Both the position numbers and the translations under genes were made by a program. A stretch of DNA of 64,000 nucleotides, from assembly GCF_002160515.1 (NCBI RefSeq), contig NZ_NFKS01000007.1, positions 1 through 64,000 of the forward strand. Direction: 5' to 3'. The notes under the pieces are model-generated. The model did no database searches. It saw only the letters and a program-made list of their open reading frames with translations, and was not told the origin of the DNA. Position 1 is the first letter of the stretch. Every line of letters starts with the position of its first letter. Source of the DNA: Anaeromassilibacillus sp. An172. Lineage in GTDB: Bacteria > Bacillota > Clostridia > Oscillospirales > Acutalibacteraceae. Shown one piece after another: positions 40,337 to 48,932 of this stretch.

Positions 40337-41280
40337 ACTGTCTTTGCTGCGGTAAGCCTTTAAAAACACAGGAATACGAAACAGGATGGCATAAAAGCTG
40401 TATCAAAAAATTTTTCGGAACTGCACAGCTTCCGGAAATTGAAATATCAAACCAAGCTTTGATACATTTGGTATCAGAAAATATAAACAGAGGTTACACC
40501 GTTCCCGGCGTACAGAAAAAATTATCTCTCCATCTGTCAACCGATAAAAAAACAAAGCTTACAATCGTAAATTATCCCACAGGATACATTTTAAAACCTC
40601 AGGTAGAAGAATTTGAATGTCTTCCTCAGGCGGAACAGCTTATAATGACAATGGCTGATGTTGTTGGAATTCCTACGGTTCCTCATGCACTTGTAAAAGA
40701 CGGAGAAAATCTCGCCTATATAACAAAACGTGTGGACAGAATTTTTTCTGATAAAGGAAAAATACAGATGCTGGCTATGGAGGATTTTTGTCAGCTTGAC
40801 CTGAGACTTACACAGGATAAATACAGAGGCTCCTATGAGCGCTGTGCAAAAATAATAAGCAAATATTCCTCACGAACCGGACTTGATATGACAGAGCTTT
40901 TCATGCGTCTTGTATTTTCATATATTGTTGGAAATTCCGACATGCATCTTAAAAACTTTTCCCTTATAGAAACCTTTGAAGGCTCAGGGGAATATGTTCT
41001 CTCACCGGCCTACGATCTGCTTCCTGTCAATACAATAATGCCGGAGGACAAGGAACAGTTTGCCTTGACAATGAACGGTAAAAAAACAAACATACGCAGA
41101 AAAGATTTTCTTGTGTTTGCCGAAAACTCCGGTCTTTCAAAAACCGCCGCCGAGAAAATGATAGACAAGCTGAAAAAATCGGAAGATAAACTCATTTCAA
41201 TGTGCAAAGAGTCTTTAATCGCCGACAAACAAAAGGAAAATCTGATAAATCTTATTTCAGCAAGAATACAAACTCTATAA
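40333..41280 (+). CDS. hipT: HipT-like serine/threonine kinase toxin
   Basis: 315 residues. A short N-terminal CLCCGKPL...WHKSC segment (about 3-23) looks like a small zinc-binding knuckle. The kinase body shows the Gly-rich loop GVQKKLSLHLS (about 59-69), lysine-containing YITKRVDRI, catalytic loop GNSDMHLKNFSLI and the metal motif AYDLLPV. HipA-family kinases phosphorylate aminoacyl-tRNA synthetases and stop growth; the target here is unknown (EPEC HipT modifies TrpS). The start overlaps the hipS-like gene by 4 bases. Confidence 0.88.
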   Translation: MNCLCCGKPLKTQEYETGWHKSCIKKFFGTAQLPEIEISNQALIHLVSENINRGYTVPGVQKKLSLHLSTDKKTKLTIVNYPTGYILKPQVEEFECLPQAEQLIMTMADVVGIPTVPHALVKDGENLAYITKRVDRIFSDKGKIQMLAMEDFCQLDLRLTQDKYRGSYERCAKIISKYSSRTGLDMTELFMRLVFSYIVGNSDMHLKNFSLIETFEGSGEYVLSPAYDLLPVNTIMPEDKEQFALTMNGKKTNIRRKDFLVFAENSGLSKTAAEKMIDKLKKSEDKLISMCKESLIADKQKENLINLISARIQTL

Positions 41281-41320
41281 CAAAGGCATAGGAATTTTAC
41301 CTCCTATGCCTTTGTTATAA
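41279..41320. terminator. Bidirectional terminator between hipT and spoVAC
   Basis: AACAAAGGCATAGGA pairs with TCCTATGCCTTTGTT over 8 bases. It overlaps both gene ends and serves the convergent pair. Confidence 0.8.
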
Positions 41321-41759
41321 TCTTCATAAGAAAAACAACAACCCCGTAAACCACGCCTGCGGCTATCGAGTAGACTATTACGGGGCCGGCTATTACGAAC
41401 ATCTTAACTCCCACTCCGGTTATGAAACCCTCTGTGCGAAATTCGATTGCTGAGGACGCCACGGAGTTTGCAAAGCCTGTTATGGGAACCAGGGTTCCGG
41501 CTCCCGCCTTGCTTCCTATCTTTTCATAAATTCCGAAAGCTGTCAATGTTACACCTATAAAAATCATTGTAATTGTATTGAGCATTCCTGCCTCTTCCTT
41601 TGAAAAGCCAAAGCTCAAATAGGTATCAAGAAAAATCTGACCCACGGTGCAAATCAAGCCGCCTATAAGAAATGCAAACACACAGTTTTTCAAAGTGGGC
41701 GACGGCGGAGAGATTTTCTCTGTCAGTTTTGAATATTCCTCTTTTGTGATTTTTTTCAT
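41304..41759 (-). CDS. spoVAC: Stage V sporulation protein AC
   Basis: 151 residues from ATG 41759, which has an AAGGTG site; an upstream start would add six residues. Four membrane segments with the SpoVAC pattern PTLKNCVFAFLIGGLICTVGQ, FGIYEKIGSKAGAGTLVPITGFANSV and a C-terminal IYGVV-type helix. SpoVA proteins carry calcium dipicolinate into the forespore and release it in germination. It stands alone, without spoVAD or spoVAE beside it. It implies a spore-forming lineage. Confidence 0.9.
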   Translation of the reverse strand: MKKITKEEYSKLTEKISPPSPTLKNCVFAFLIGGLICTVGQIFLDTYLSFGFSKEEAGMLNTITMIFIGVTLTAFGIYEKIGSKAGAGTLVPITGFANSVASSAIEFRTEGFITGVGVKMFVIAGPVIVYSIAAGVVYGVVVFLMKIITKA

Positions 41760-41922
41760 GTTTATCACCTTTATCATTTTGTTTTAAAGTAGTATTTTCC
41801 CCGCTGTTTCCCTTTATTCAAATAAACAACGGAAAAATTAACTTGAATTGCTGTGAAAACAGATGTATAATTATACTGTATTCTTTTAATAAATTATAGC
41901 TTTAAATCAAGGAAGTGTTTAT

Positions 41923-42726
41923 ATGGTTATAGATATTCACACACATATTTTTCCGCCAAAGCTTGCACCCCACGCTATAAAGGCTTTGGAAAATTCCGCA
42001 GGCGCTCACGCCTTTTTAAATGGTACCAAAGAGGATTTAATAAAATCCATGAGGGAAAACGGCATTGACATAAGCGTAAACATGCCGGTAGCCTCAAGAG
42101 CAGACCAGGTTCATTCAATAAACAATTATTCAATAGAGGTAAACAACCAGGGCGATACAACAGGACTTTATTCCTTCGGCGCTTGTCATCCTTTAAATCC
42201 CGACATGAAAGAGGAGCTTAAAAGACTTAAATCAGCAGGAATAAAGGGAATAAAAATACATCCTGATTTTCAGGGACTATATCTCGACGACGAAGCGGTT
42301 GTCCGCATTATGGAATACGCCGCAGAGCTGGGACTTATAATCCTAATCCACTGCGGAATGGATCCATCATTCCCGGATGTTCACAGAAGCACACCGAAAC
42401 GACTTGCCGGTATTCTCCCAAGACTTAACGGTGCAAAAATAATCGCCGCACACATGGGCGGTTATGGATATATGGATGATGTTGAAGATTGCCTTGTGAG
42501 CAAGGATGTATACATCGACACAAGCTTCACCATAGGAAAGTTTGATGAAAAGCAGATTTTAAGAATTTTACAAAACCACAATCCCGACAAAATTCTTTTC
42601 GGAACCGATTCCCCTTGGGATGACCAGAAAAATGCTTTGAAGCTTTTTAAAGAGCTTCCTCTTTCCGAGGAACTGAAAGAAAAAATTCTCTGGAAAAACA
42701 GCAAAAATCTTTTAGAAATACTTTAA
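41923..42726 (+). CDS. Amidohydrolase family protein
   Basis: 267 residues. The metal-dependent hydrolase (PF04909-type) pattern is clear: DIHTHIFPP at the N-terminus, GIKGIKIHPDFQG with the metal-bridging lysine region, ILIHCGMDP, AAHMGG and the late FGTDSPWDD aspartate. Relatives are decarboxylases or hydrolases of small ring or lactone substrates; the substrate cannot be deduced. AAGGAAG precedes the ATG. It has its own terminator. Confidence 0.88.
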   Translation: MVIDIHTHIFPPKLAPHAIKALENSAGAHAFLNGTKEDLIKSMRENGIDISVNMPVASRADQVHSINNYSIEVNNQGDTTGLYSFGACHPLNPDMKEELKRLKSAGIKGIKIHPDFQGLYLDDEAVVRIMEYAAELGLIILIHCGMDPSFPDVHRSTPKRLAGILPRLNGAKIIAAHMGGYGYMDDVEDCLVSKDVYIDTSFTIGKFDEKQILRILQNHNPDKILFGTDSPWDDQKNALKLFKELPLSEELKEKILWKNSKNLLEIL

Positions 42727-42738
42727 TATAACTACATA

Positions 42739-42775
42739 CTAATCAGCGTCCTTTTGGGCGCTGATTTTTTTATTT
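42739..42775 (+). terminator. Terminator after amidohydrolase gene
   Basis: ATCAGCGtCC pairs with GGgCGCTGAT over TTTT and is followed by a T-run. Confidence 0.8.
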
Positions 42776-42822
42776 ACAACACCTTCCAATTATTAAAAAA
42801 TTCTTAATTTTTACATAAATTG

Positions 42823-42850
42823 TTGAAAAGTTTTTTGGATGTTATATAAT
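42823..42850 (+). promoter_or_regulatory. Promoter of lipoprotein cassette 1
   Basis: TTGAAA (42823-42828) and TATAAT (42845-42850) with a 16-base spacer, about 50 bases before the first lipoprotein gene. Confidence 0.65.
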
Positions 42851-42899
42851 TAAATTAACGAAATATTAAAAATAATTGCAAAAGTAAGGAGTTGATATT

Positions 42900-44417
42900 A
42901 TGAGGAAAAATTTTAAGAAAATTCTATGCTGTCTGCTTGCAGTCACTGTACTTGCAGGTGTTCTTACCCTTTCAGGATGTAAGGAAGAACAAAACACAGC
43001 CACAATTAAATGGGGTATTTACAGATGTTCAGAGGAAGACGCCGTAATTTTGGAAAGCTCTCTCAATGCGGAGCTTGAAAACCTGTCAAAGCCCTACCGT
43101 GTGGATATTTCCGGCTTTAATTATTCCGACTACAACGATGATTATGAAAAGCTTTCCTCAGATTTCGATATTTTCTATCTGGAAAACAGTAACAATCCCG
43201 ATGATTTCACGTCGTATCTTCAAGACATTATAAACTGTGTGGAAAACGGATGTTTCATGGCTCTTGACGACATCTTTTTTGAGGGTCAGGAGGAAATTAT
43301 AGTGAACACAATTACAGAGCAATATGTCATTGAAGAAAATCTTGATTACGGAAAATTTGACGGCGTTCAGTACATATTCCCCACCAACATAAGCTCAGTA
43401 AAAAATGCAATATCAGTAGGCACAAGCTTTGGAGTTAAGACAAAGTTATTCGAGGAAGCTCAACTGCCTATGGAAGAATACATGGTGGATATAACAGAAG
43501 CCGACCAGCTTCTTGAAAAGCTTTCACAATATTCAAGCACCCTTATATATCTTCCCACAGACAGCCTTGTGGATATAGTGAATCATGACACAAGCATTGA
43601 TAAAAAATACGTTCTTCCATACGGTGTTTACGGTTTTCACTACGTTGTACCCAAAAATCTGATGTTTTATCTTGAAATATATACCTATCTTTTCCCGGTT
43701 TCGGGAGTGGGAATGACAAGGGAAACAGAGCCGAAAGTTTTTAACCTTTTCTCCGATGAATACTTTATAGACTATGTAAAAGCTATGGTGAGATATCGTG
43801 AAAAGGGATATACAACGCAATTAGACACCTTTGATATAAACAATTCAATGGGGCACGGAGTAAAGGATTTACCTATAGTGGCAGGCGATTTTACTCTTCT
43901 GCCCACCGGTTCAGGAAAATATATTTACTATTCTCCGGAATCCATACAAAAAACAAGTCTCTGCGGTCTTGCTGTATCCTCAAAAACCGAGAAAAAGGAT
44001 GAAGCTTTAGCATTTCTTTACGACCTCATAACAGACAAGGATGTTAAAAAGTCCCTTTACTCAGAAAGTGACCAATACTATGTGAGCCTTTTTGATGAGG
44101 AACTTTGCAGAGTAGCTTTCTCTCCAAAAGATGAAAACGGCGACCGTATCGCCCCTTATCTTGAAGCATTGGAAAACGCTCAGGAGATTGACAAACCAAA
44201 CGGTTTTGACCTTACTGGACTTGAGGATGTAAAAGAACAAATCGACCTTTATGTCTGTGAAATAACCAGAAACTTTTTCTATGATAACGGAGTTTTAGCC
44301 GATGAAAACGGAAATATAACTGAAGAAAGCATTGAAAAAGGTATGGCAGAAGTTGCCCAGCACCTTGAGGAATTGGGTATTCAGCAAATTATCGACCGAA
44401 TTGAAGAACAGCTTTAA
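42900..44417 (+). CDS. Lipoprotein, solute-binding-protein-like, cassette copy 1
   Basis: 505 residues with a lipoprotein signal (lipobox LTLSGC, cysteine near 27). The body resembles extracellular solute-binding proteins of ABC importers: FDIFYLEN, a YIFPT hinge-like segment, GLAVSSKTEKKDEALAFLYDLITD near the C-terminal third. No sugar or peptide importer genes are adjacent. The last 40 residues (NGVLADENGN...LEELGIQQIIDRI) are a conserved helix also in its paralogue at 46178. It is cotranscribed with the next lipoprotein gene 26 bases downstream. Function is unknown. Confidence 0.8.
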   Translation: MRKNFKKILCCLLAVTVLAGVLTLSGCKEEQNTATIKWGIYRCSEEDAVILESSLNAELENLSKPYRVDISGFNYSDYNDDYEKLSSDFDIFYLENSNNPDDFTSYLQDIINCVENGCFMALDDIFFEGQEEIIVNTITEQYVIEENLDYGKFDGVQYIFPTNISSVKNAISVGTSFGVKTKLFEEAQLPMEEYMVDITEADQLLEKLSQYSSTLIYLPTDSLVDIVNHDTSIDKKYVLPYGVYGFHYVVPKNLMFYLEIYTYLFPVSGVGMTRETEPKVFNLFSDEYFIDYVKAMVRYREKGYTTQLDTFDINNSMGHGVKDLPIVAGDFTLLPTGSGKYIYYSPESIQKTSLCGLAVSSKTEKKDEALAFLYDLITDKDVKKSLYSESDQYYVSLFDEELCRVAFSPKDENGDRIAPYLEALENAQEIDKPNGFDLTGLEDVKEQIDLYVCEITRNFFYDNGVLADENGNITEESIEKGMAEVAQHLEELGIQQIIDRIEEQL

Positions 44418-44443
44418 AGGCTTAGATAAAAGGAAGTGATTTT

Positions 44444-45601
44444 ATGAAAGTTAAAAAACTATCATTGATTATATGTCTTGCTTTATTGCTTTACGCATTT
44501 ACAGCCTGCTCCAAAAATGAGAAAACACAGACGACAGAATGGGAAAGCTACAGCACAACAGGCTTTAAAGTCTACAAAGACGGTGTATTTTTCACCGACA
44601 ATAACACTATTCTCCACTACTTCGACGCCTCTTCAAAGGAAAACGTCATATTGTGCGATAAAAAGGACTGTCAGCACTCCGGCTCAAGCTGTCACGGATA
44701 TATAGGTTCATCCAGAGGTTACGTGGTTTCCGGTGAGCATATCTACACCTTAAATAGCAATGATTCCTTTGACACTCTTATTGAGTCAAATATAGATTAC
44801 ACAAATCACAGAGAAACCGTATCCTTAGGCAAAGCCTTGACAGAACAGGGATATTATATATCAGCAGACAGCTTTTTGGTTTCCGGCGATTATCTTTACT
44901 ATTTAGCGCAGGTTACAAACTTTGATACAGGCGACTCCTATTACGGAATTTACGGTATAAACATAAAAACCGGAAAAGAAACCACAATAGCTGACCGCCA
45001 AAAAAGCTCAAGCGACCTGAATATTGTCAGCGTCTGCGGCCCTGAGATAATCTATTTTACCTCTTATCTTGACGAAGAGCTTAGCAATCAGATTTACGGA
45101 ATTGAGCAGGAGACTATAGACTGGGAACAGTGGAATAAAAAATTTAAAGAAATCGAAGAACAAAGAACCTACAGCGTATACAGGTACAATATAGAGACAA
45201 GGGAAACAACAGTATTTTACGAAAACAAAACAACAACGCTCCCCCTTTTCGCAAATGAAAACTCCTTGTATTGTATGAACTATACCATTGAAGAAACAAG
45301 CTTTGCTGCCGACAAATATTTCACTGTTGACCAGAAAACACAGGAAGAAAAAACCGTTACTGAGGATGAGTATTACAAAGCCTTTAGAGGATATACCGAC
45401 AGAGAAAAGGAAACCATAACCGGCGGCAATGAGAATATAAGCATTTACTGCCTTGTAGACAGCGGCTATATAGGCACAAGAACCGACAAAAAAGTTCCGA
45501 CAGGTGAAAATTCTTACCTTATAACAAAGCAAAGCTATGTTTTAATAGATAAAAACAATCCTCAAAATGAGCCTTTTGTTTTCTATACTTTTGAAAAATA
45601 A
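44444..45601 (+). CDS. Lipoprotein with CDKKDCQHSGSSC motif, cassette copy 1
   Basis: 385 residues with a lipoprotein signal (AFTACS). After FKVYKDGVFFTDN come repeated GDYLYYLA-like and YGINIKTGKET-like strands suggesting a beta-propeller or TolB-like surface protein. The motif LCDKKDCQHSGSSCHGYIG (about 72-90) places three cysteines and a histidine close together, perhaps a metal or disulfide site. A GYIGTRTDKKVPTGENSY block lies near the end. The family is unknown to me; a paralogue follows at 47734. It belongs to a two-gene unit with the preceding SBP-like lipoprotein. Confidence 0.75.
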   Translation: MKVKKLSLIICLALLLYAFTACSKNEKTQTTEWESYSTTGFKVYKDGVFFTDNNTILHYFDASSKENVILCDKKDCQHSGSSCHGYIGSSRGYVVSGEHIYTLNSNDSFDTLIESNIDYTNHRETVSLGKALTEQGYYISADSFLVSGDYLYYLAQVTNFDTGDSYYGIYGINIKTGKETTIADRQKSSSDLNIVSVCGPEIIYFTSYLDEELSNQIYGIEQETIDWEQWNKKFKEIEEQRTYSVYRYNIETRETTVFYENKTTTLPLFANENSLYCMNYTIEETSFAADKYFTVDQKTQEEKTVTEDEYYKAFRGYTDREKETITGGNENISIYCLVDSGYIGTRTDKKVPTGENSYLITKQSYVLIDKNNPQNEPFVFYTFEK

Positions 45602-45634
45602 CTTTAAAAATTTTTTAAAAATCACGCAAAAAGC

Positions 45635-45663
45635 TTGCAATTATATTTTTAATATGTTATACT
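45635..45663 (+). promoter_or_regulatory. Promoter between the two lipoprotein cassettes
   Basis: TTGCAA (45635-45640) and TATACT (45658-45663) with a 17-base spacer. It would drive the small decayed gene and cassette copy 2. Confidence 0.65.
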
Positions 45664-45740
45664 CTTACCATAATAAATTTTAAATAAGTTGATTATTTTT
45701 ATATGCAATTTACAGTAAACTATTTTAGGAGGGGAGTCCG

Positions 45741-46154
45741 ATGTGCTGTTGTTAAATTTAGATTTATAAAAAATGTCCATTCATACCAAACAACAGGTGT
45801 TTATAATATGATGGAATACACTACTACGGTGAGCTTCAGTTGGGACTTAGCACTTCAAATATTTATGCAAAAGGAACAACAAGCCGTACTTCGGGTGGAA
45901 ACGGATTTACAGGTGTCACCGTATATGCTACCGGCAATAAGGCAGAAGGAAGTATTGGTAAATATACAGATTATAAAGGCTATTCTACCGGAGGTAGTTA
46001 TGCTGAAGTGTACCTCCGCAGTGGTAATGTAAATGGCGGAATGGGTAGTATTGACGGAGCTGTGGGACAGCACTATGTCACAAGCAAAAGTGTAGATTCT
46101 GCTTTTACTACATATGGTAACTACAGCTATCTCTTTGATTATTATGATTTATAA
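45741..46154 (+). pseudogene. Decayed small Gly/Ser/Tyr-rich protein gene between cassettes
   Basis: A strong AGGAGGGG site (45728-45735) sits 7 bases before ATG 45741, but that frame stops after MCCC. The same frame, after two more stops, reopens at about 45804 and runs to 46154 as YDGIHYYGELQLGLSTSNIY and a Gly/Ser/Tyr-rich end of about 100 residues finishing YLFDYYDL. A second frame carries KFRFIKNVHSYQTTGVYN in the gap, as expected from frameshifts. It is probably a frameshifted gene for a small secreted or surface peptide. A real short protein from TTG 45840 cannot be excluded. Confidence 0.45.
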
Positions 46155-46177
46155 GCCTTAAACAAGAAGGTGATTTT

Positions 46178-47650
46178 ATGAGGTTTAAAAAACTAATTTC
46201 CGCTTTGCTTTGTATGGTTATTGTTGTTTCTTTGTTTTCAGGCTGTAACAATGAAGACAAACCGGTCACTCTCAGCGTAAGACTCACTTTTTCAATAGGC
46301 ACAGAGCTTGAAGAATACGAGGACGATATAAATGCAAAGCTCGAGGAGCTTCAAAAGCCCTATCGTCTTGATTTTTCAACAGTTCGTTACCAAGAATATT
46401 TTGACGAAGATGGGAACTTTACAAATTACAGCAAGCTGATTGACGATTTTGATGTTTTTTATGTTGACAACGGTATTGTAAGCAACAGCACTTCTGTTCA
46501 GGGAATCCCCCAGCTTCTTGAAAACCAATGTCTTTATTCCCCTGAGGATTTATGGACGGAGGAGCAGTACGAGGACGTAAAGAAAGAATACCTCATAGAT
46601 GAAAACCTGGATTCCGGAAGATATAAAGGCAAGCTCTATATAATACCCACCTCTTTCGGAGTTATTATACCTTTCAGCACAGACGGCGGCTTTGCCATAG
46701 ACAAAGAGCTTTTTGAAAAAGCCAATCTCACGGAGGAAGACTACATGGTGGATATAACCCAGGCGGACGCCCTCTTCCAAAAGCTCTATGAAGCCAACGA
46801 ATATGAAGCTTTGTTTGCATATGACACTATTCCTGCTCATTTTAAGACTTATTCGGTTGAAAATTATATTGTAAAGGTTATCTCTACTCATTGCAATAAA
46901 TACAAATATCTGGTTTCGGGAGTAGGAGTCACAAAGGAAAACTCTCCAAGGGTATTCAACCTGTTTTCCGACCCGTATATGGTTGAATTTATAAAGGCTA
47001 TGGCGAGATATAAAAACGCCGGGTATATGACTGAAACAGTTACGTCTGCAAAAGTAAATGTCTCTATATCTTCCACCAGCAAAAATACTATCGCAGCCTT
47101 TGGCTCTATGTATGTAACACCATCACCAACCGGAACATACGGCTATTACCCACCGGACAATATGCAGGAAACCGTTCTTACAGGTATGGCTATATCCTCA
47201 AAAACACAGCACAAAGATGAAGCGGCGCAGCTTCTCTATGACCTTGTATGTGACGATGAGGTAAAGAAGCTTTTTGGAAAGCATGATGTAAACGCCCTGT
47301 ATACAATAAATGTTTGCCAGGATATGGATGTAAATGAGTGGTCTGACGCCTATTATCCTGCGGACGAAAGCGGAGACAGAGTTACGCCTTATCTTGAAAC
47401 TGTAGAAATCGCAAAGCCCTATGACAATATTTCCTATATAGACCTTACAGGGCTTGAGGAGAAAAAGGAAGCCATTGACAGCTATATAATTGAGATAAGT
47501 GAAAGCTTTTTCGACGAAAACGGAGTTTTAGCCGATGAAAACGGAAAGCTTACAGATGAAAGCGTAGAAAAAGGAATGGCGGAAATTGCACAGCGCCTTG
47601 AGGAGCTGGGTATTCAGGAGATTATAGACCGTATTTCAGAGCAGGTTTAG
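46178..47650 (+). CDS. Lipoprotein, solute-binding-protein-like, cassette copy 2
   Basis: 490 residues, clear paralogue of the product encoded at 42900. The lipobox is LFSGC near residue 23. Shared segments include ELQKPYRLDFST, EDYMVDITQAD, YLVSGVGVTKENSPRVFNLFSDPY, MAISSKTQHKDEAAQLLYDL and the C-terminal ADENGKLTDESVEKGMAEI. Copy 1 and copy 2 have diverged substantially in the middle, so the duplication is not recent. An AAGAAGGTGATTTT leader nearly identical to the other three genes precedes the ATG. Ligand unknown. Confidence 0.8.
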   Translation: MRFKKLISALLCMVIVVSLFSGCNNEDKPVTLSVRLTFSIGTELEEYEDDINAKLEELQKPYRLDFSTVRYQEYFDEDGNFTNYSKLIDDFDVFYVDNGIVSNSTSVQGIPQLLENQCLYSPEDLWTEEQYEDVKKEYLIDENLDSGRYKGKLYIIPTSFGVIIPFSTDGGFAIDKELFEKANLTEEDYMVDITQADALFQKLYEANEYEALFAYDTIPAHFKTYSVENYIVKVISTHCNKYKYLVSGVGVTKENSPRVFNLFSDPYMVEFIKAMARYKNAGYMTETVTSAKVNVSISSTSKNTIAAFGSMYVTPSPTGTYGYYPPDNMQETVLTGMAISSKTQHKDEAAQLLYDLVCDDEVKKLFGKHDVNALYTINVCQDMDVNEWSDAYYPADESGDRVTPYLETVEIAKPYDNISYIDLTGLEEKKEAIDSYIIEISESFFDENGVLADENGKLTDESVEKGMAEIAQRLEELGIQEIIDRISEQV

Positions 47651-47678
47651 CTCTTTCTGAAAATAAAATTTTATTAAA

Positions 47679-47717
47679 ATATTGGCTCTGCGAATAAAAA
47701 ACGCAGAGCCAATATTG
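47679..47717 (+). terminator. Perfect hairpin between cassette 2 genes
   Basis: ATATTGGCTCTGCG pairs perfectly with CGCAGAGCCAATAT around an A-rich loop. No T-run follows on the plus strand, so it may be an RNA-processing, stability or partial-attenuation element rather than a full terminator. Cassette 1 has no equivalent in its 26-base gap. Confidence 0.5.
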
Positions 47718-47733
47718 CTAACGGGGTGATTTT

Positions 47734-48897
47734 ATGAAGCTTAGAAAACTTTCACTGATTATGTGTCTTGTTTTATTGATGTCCTTATTTACAGCCTGCT
47801 CCGGCAATGAAGAAACACAGCAGCCGCTGCAGTGGGTTAGCCACACTGCAACCGGCTTTAAAGTCTATAAGGAAGGTGTATTTTTCGTAGACAAAAACGG
47901 TATACTCCAATATTTTGATGCCGCTTCAAAAAAAACTGTAGTATTGTGCGACAAAAAAGACTGTCAACATTCCGGCAAAAGCTGTCACGGATATATAGGC
48001 TCAGCCTATAGTTACAATGTATCCGGCGGCAAAATCTACACCTTAAACGATGAAGACTCCCTTTACACCCTAATTGAGTCGGATATAGACTTTACAAACC
48101 ACAAAGAAACCGTAACTCTGGGAAAAGAACTTTCCGAAGAGGGATTTTATATAGATCCAATGAGACCTTTGGTTTCCGGAGATTATATATACTATGTAAC
48201 AGAGGTCTCAAACTTCAACACAGGTGAATCCTATTATGGAATATACGGCGCAAATTTAAAAACCGGCAAGGAAGCCACTATTATTGACCATATGGAACAA
48301 GGAACATTAGACATTGTAAGTGTCTGCGACTCTGAAATAATATATTTTACCTCATATCTTGACAAGGAGCTAAGCAATGAGATTTACGGTAGTATTCCAA
48401 ACGAATTAGACTTTGAAGAATACAGTAAAAAATTCAAAGAGTACGAAGAACAGAGAACCTACAGAACATATAAATATAATATAGAAACAGGAGAAACCAA
48501 AGTGCTTTACGAAAATAAAGCGGCTGCACTTCCTGTTTTTGCCGATGAAAACTACTTATATGCTTACACCTACACTGTTTATGAAGCTACGCAGTCCTTT
48601 GTTCCCGATAGATATTTTACTGTTGACCTTAAAACTCAGGAAGAAAAAACCATCGGCAAGGACGAATTTGAGAAAAAACAGCGTGGCTTCTCCGAAAGCG
48701 AGGCAGACGCCATAACCGGCGGCAGTGAGGATTTGGTTATTTACTGCCTGACGGACAGCGGCTATATAGGCACAAGAACCGACAAAAAAGTTCCGACAGG
48801 TGAAAATTCTTACACTATAACAGGACAAAGCTACGTTTTAATAGATAAAAACAATCCTCAAAGCGAACCCTTTGCTTTTTACAGCTGGGAGGATTAA
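47734..48897 (+). CDS. Lipoprotein with CDKKDCQHSGKSC motif, cassette copy 2
   Basis: 387 residues, close paralogue of the product at 44444. Lipobox LFTACS. The cysteine/histidine motif LCDKKDCQHSGKSCHGYIG is essentially unchanged between copies, as is GYIGTRTDKKVPTGENSY, marking likely functional sites; the intervening beta-rich regions vary more. It ends 35 bases before an ABC ATPase gene, which suggests cotranscription with the exporter. Role unknown. Confidence 0.75.
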   Translation: MKLRKLSLIMCLVLLMSLFTACSGNEETQQPLQWVSHTATGFKVYKEGVFFVDKNGILQYFDAASKKTVVLCDKKDCQHSGKSCHGYIGSAYSYNVSGGKIYTLNDEDSLYTLIESDIDFTNHKETVTLGKELSEEGFYIDPMRPLVSGDYIYYVTEVSNFNTGESYYGIYGANLKTGKEATIIDHMEQGTLDIVSVCDSEIIYFTSYLDKELSNEIYGSIPNELDFEEYSKKFKEYEEQRTYRTYKYNIETGETKVLYENKAAALPVFADENYLYAYTYTVYEATQSFVPDRYFTVDLKTQEEKTIGKDEFEKKQRGFSESEADAITGGSEDLVIYCLTDSGYIGTRTDKKVPTGENSYTITGQSYVLIDKNNPQSEPFAFYSWED

Positions 48898-48932
48898 CAA
48901 TAGCAAAAACTATATAAAAGGAGGGCGGTTAT

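Noticed and set aside
39804-41280. Frameshifted single hipA gene
   Set aside because: Both junctions are translational overlaps with correct domain boundaries, which fits separate hipS and hipT genes better.
45703-46032. A 109-codon frame starting at ATG 45703
   Set aside because: No ribosome site; the strong site nearby serves ATG 45741 in another frame. Its first part may be a piece of the decayed gene, the rest is out of frame.
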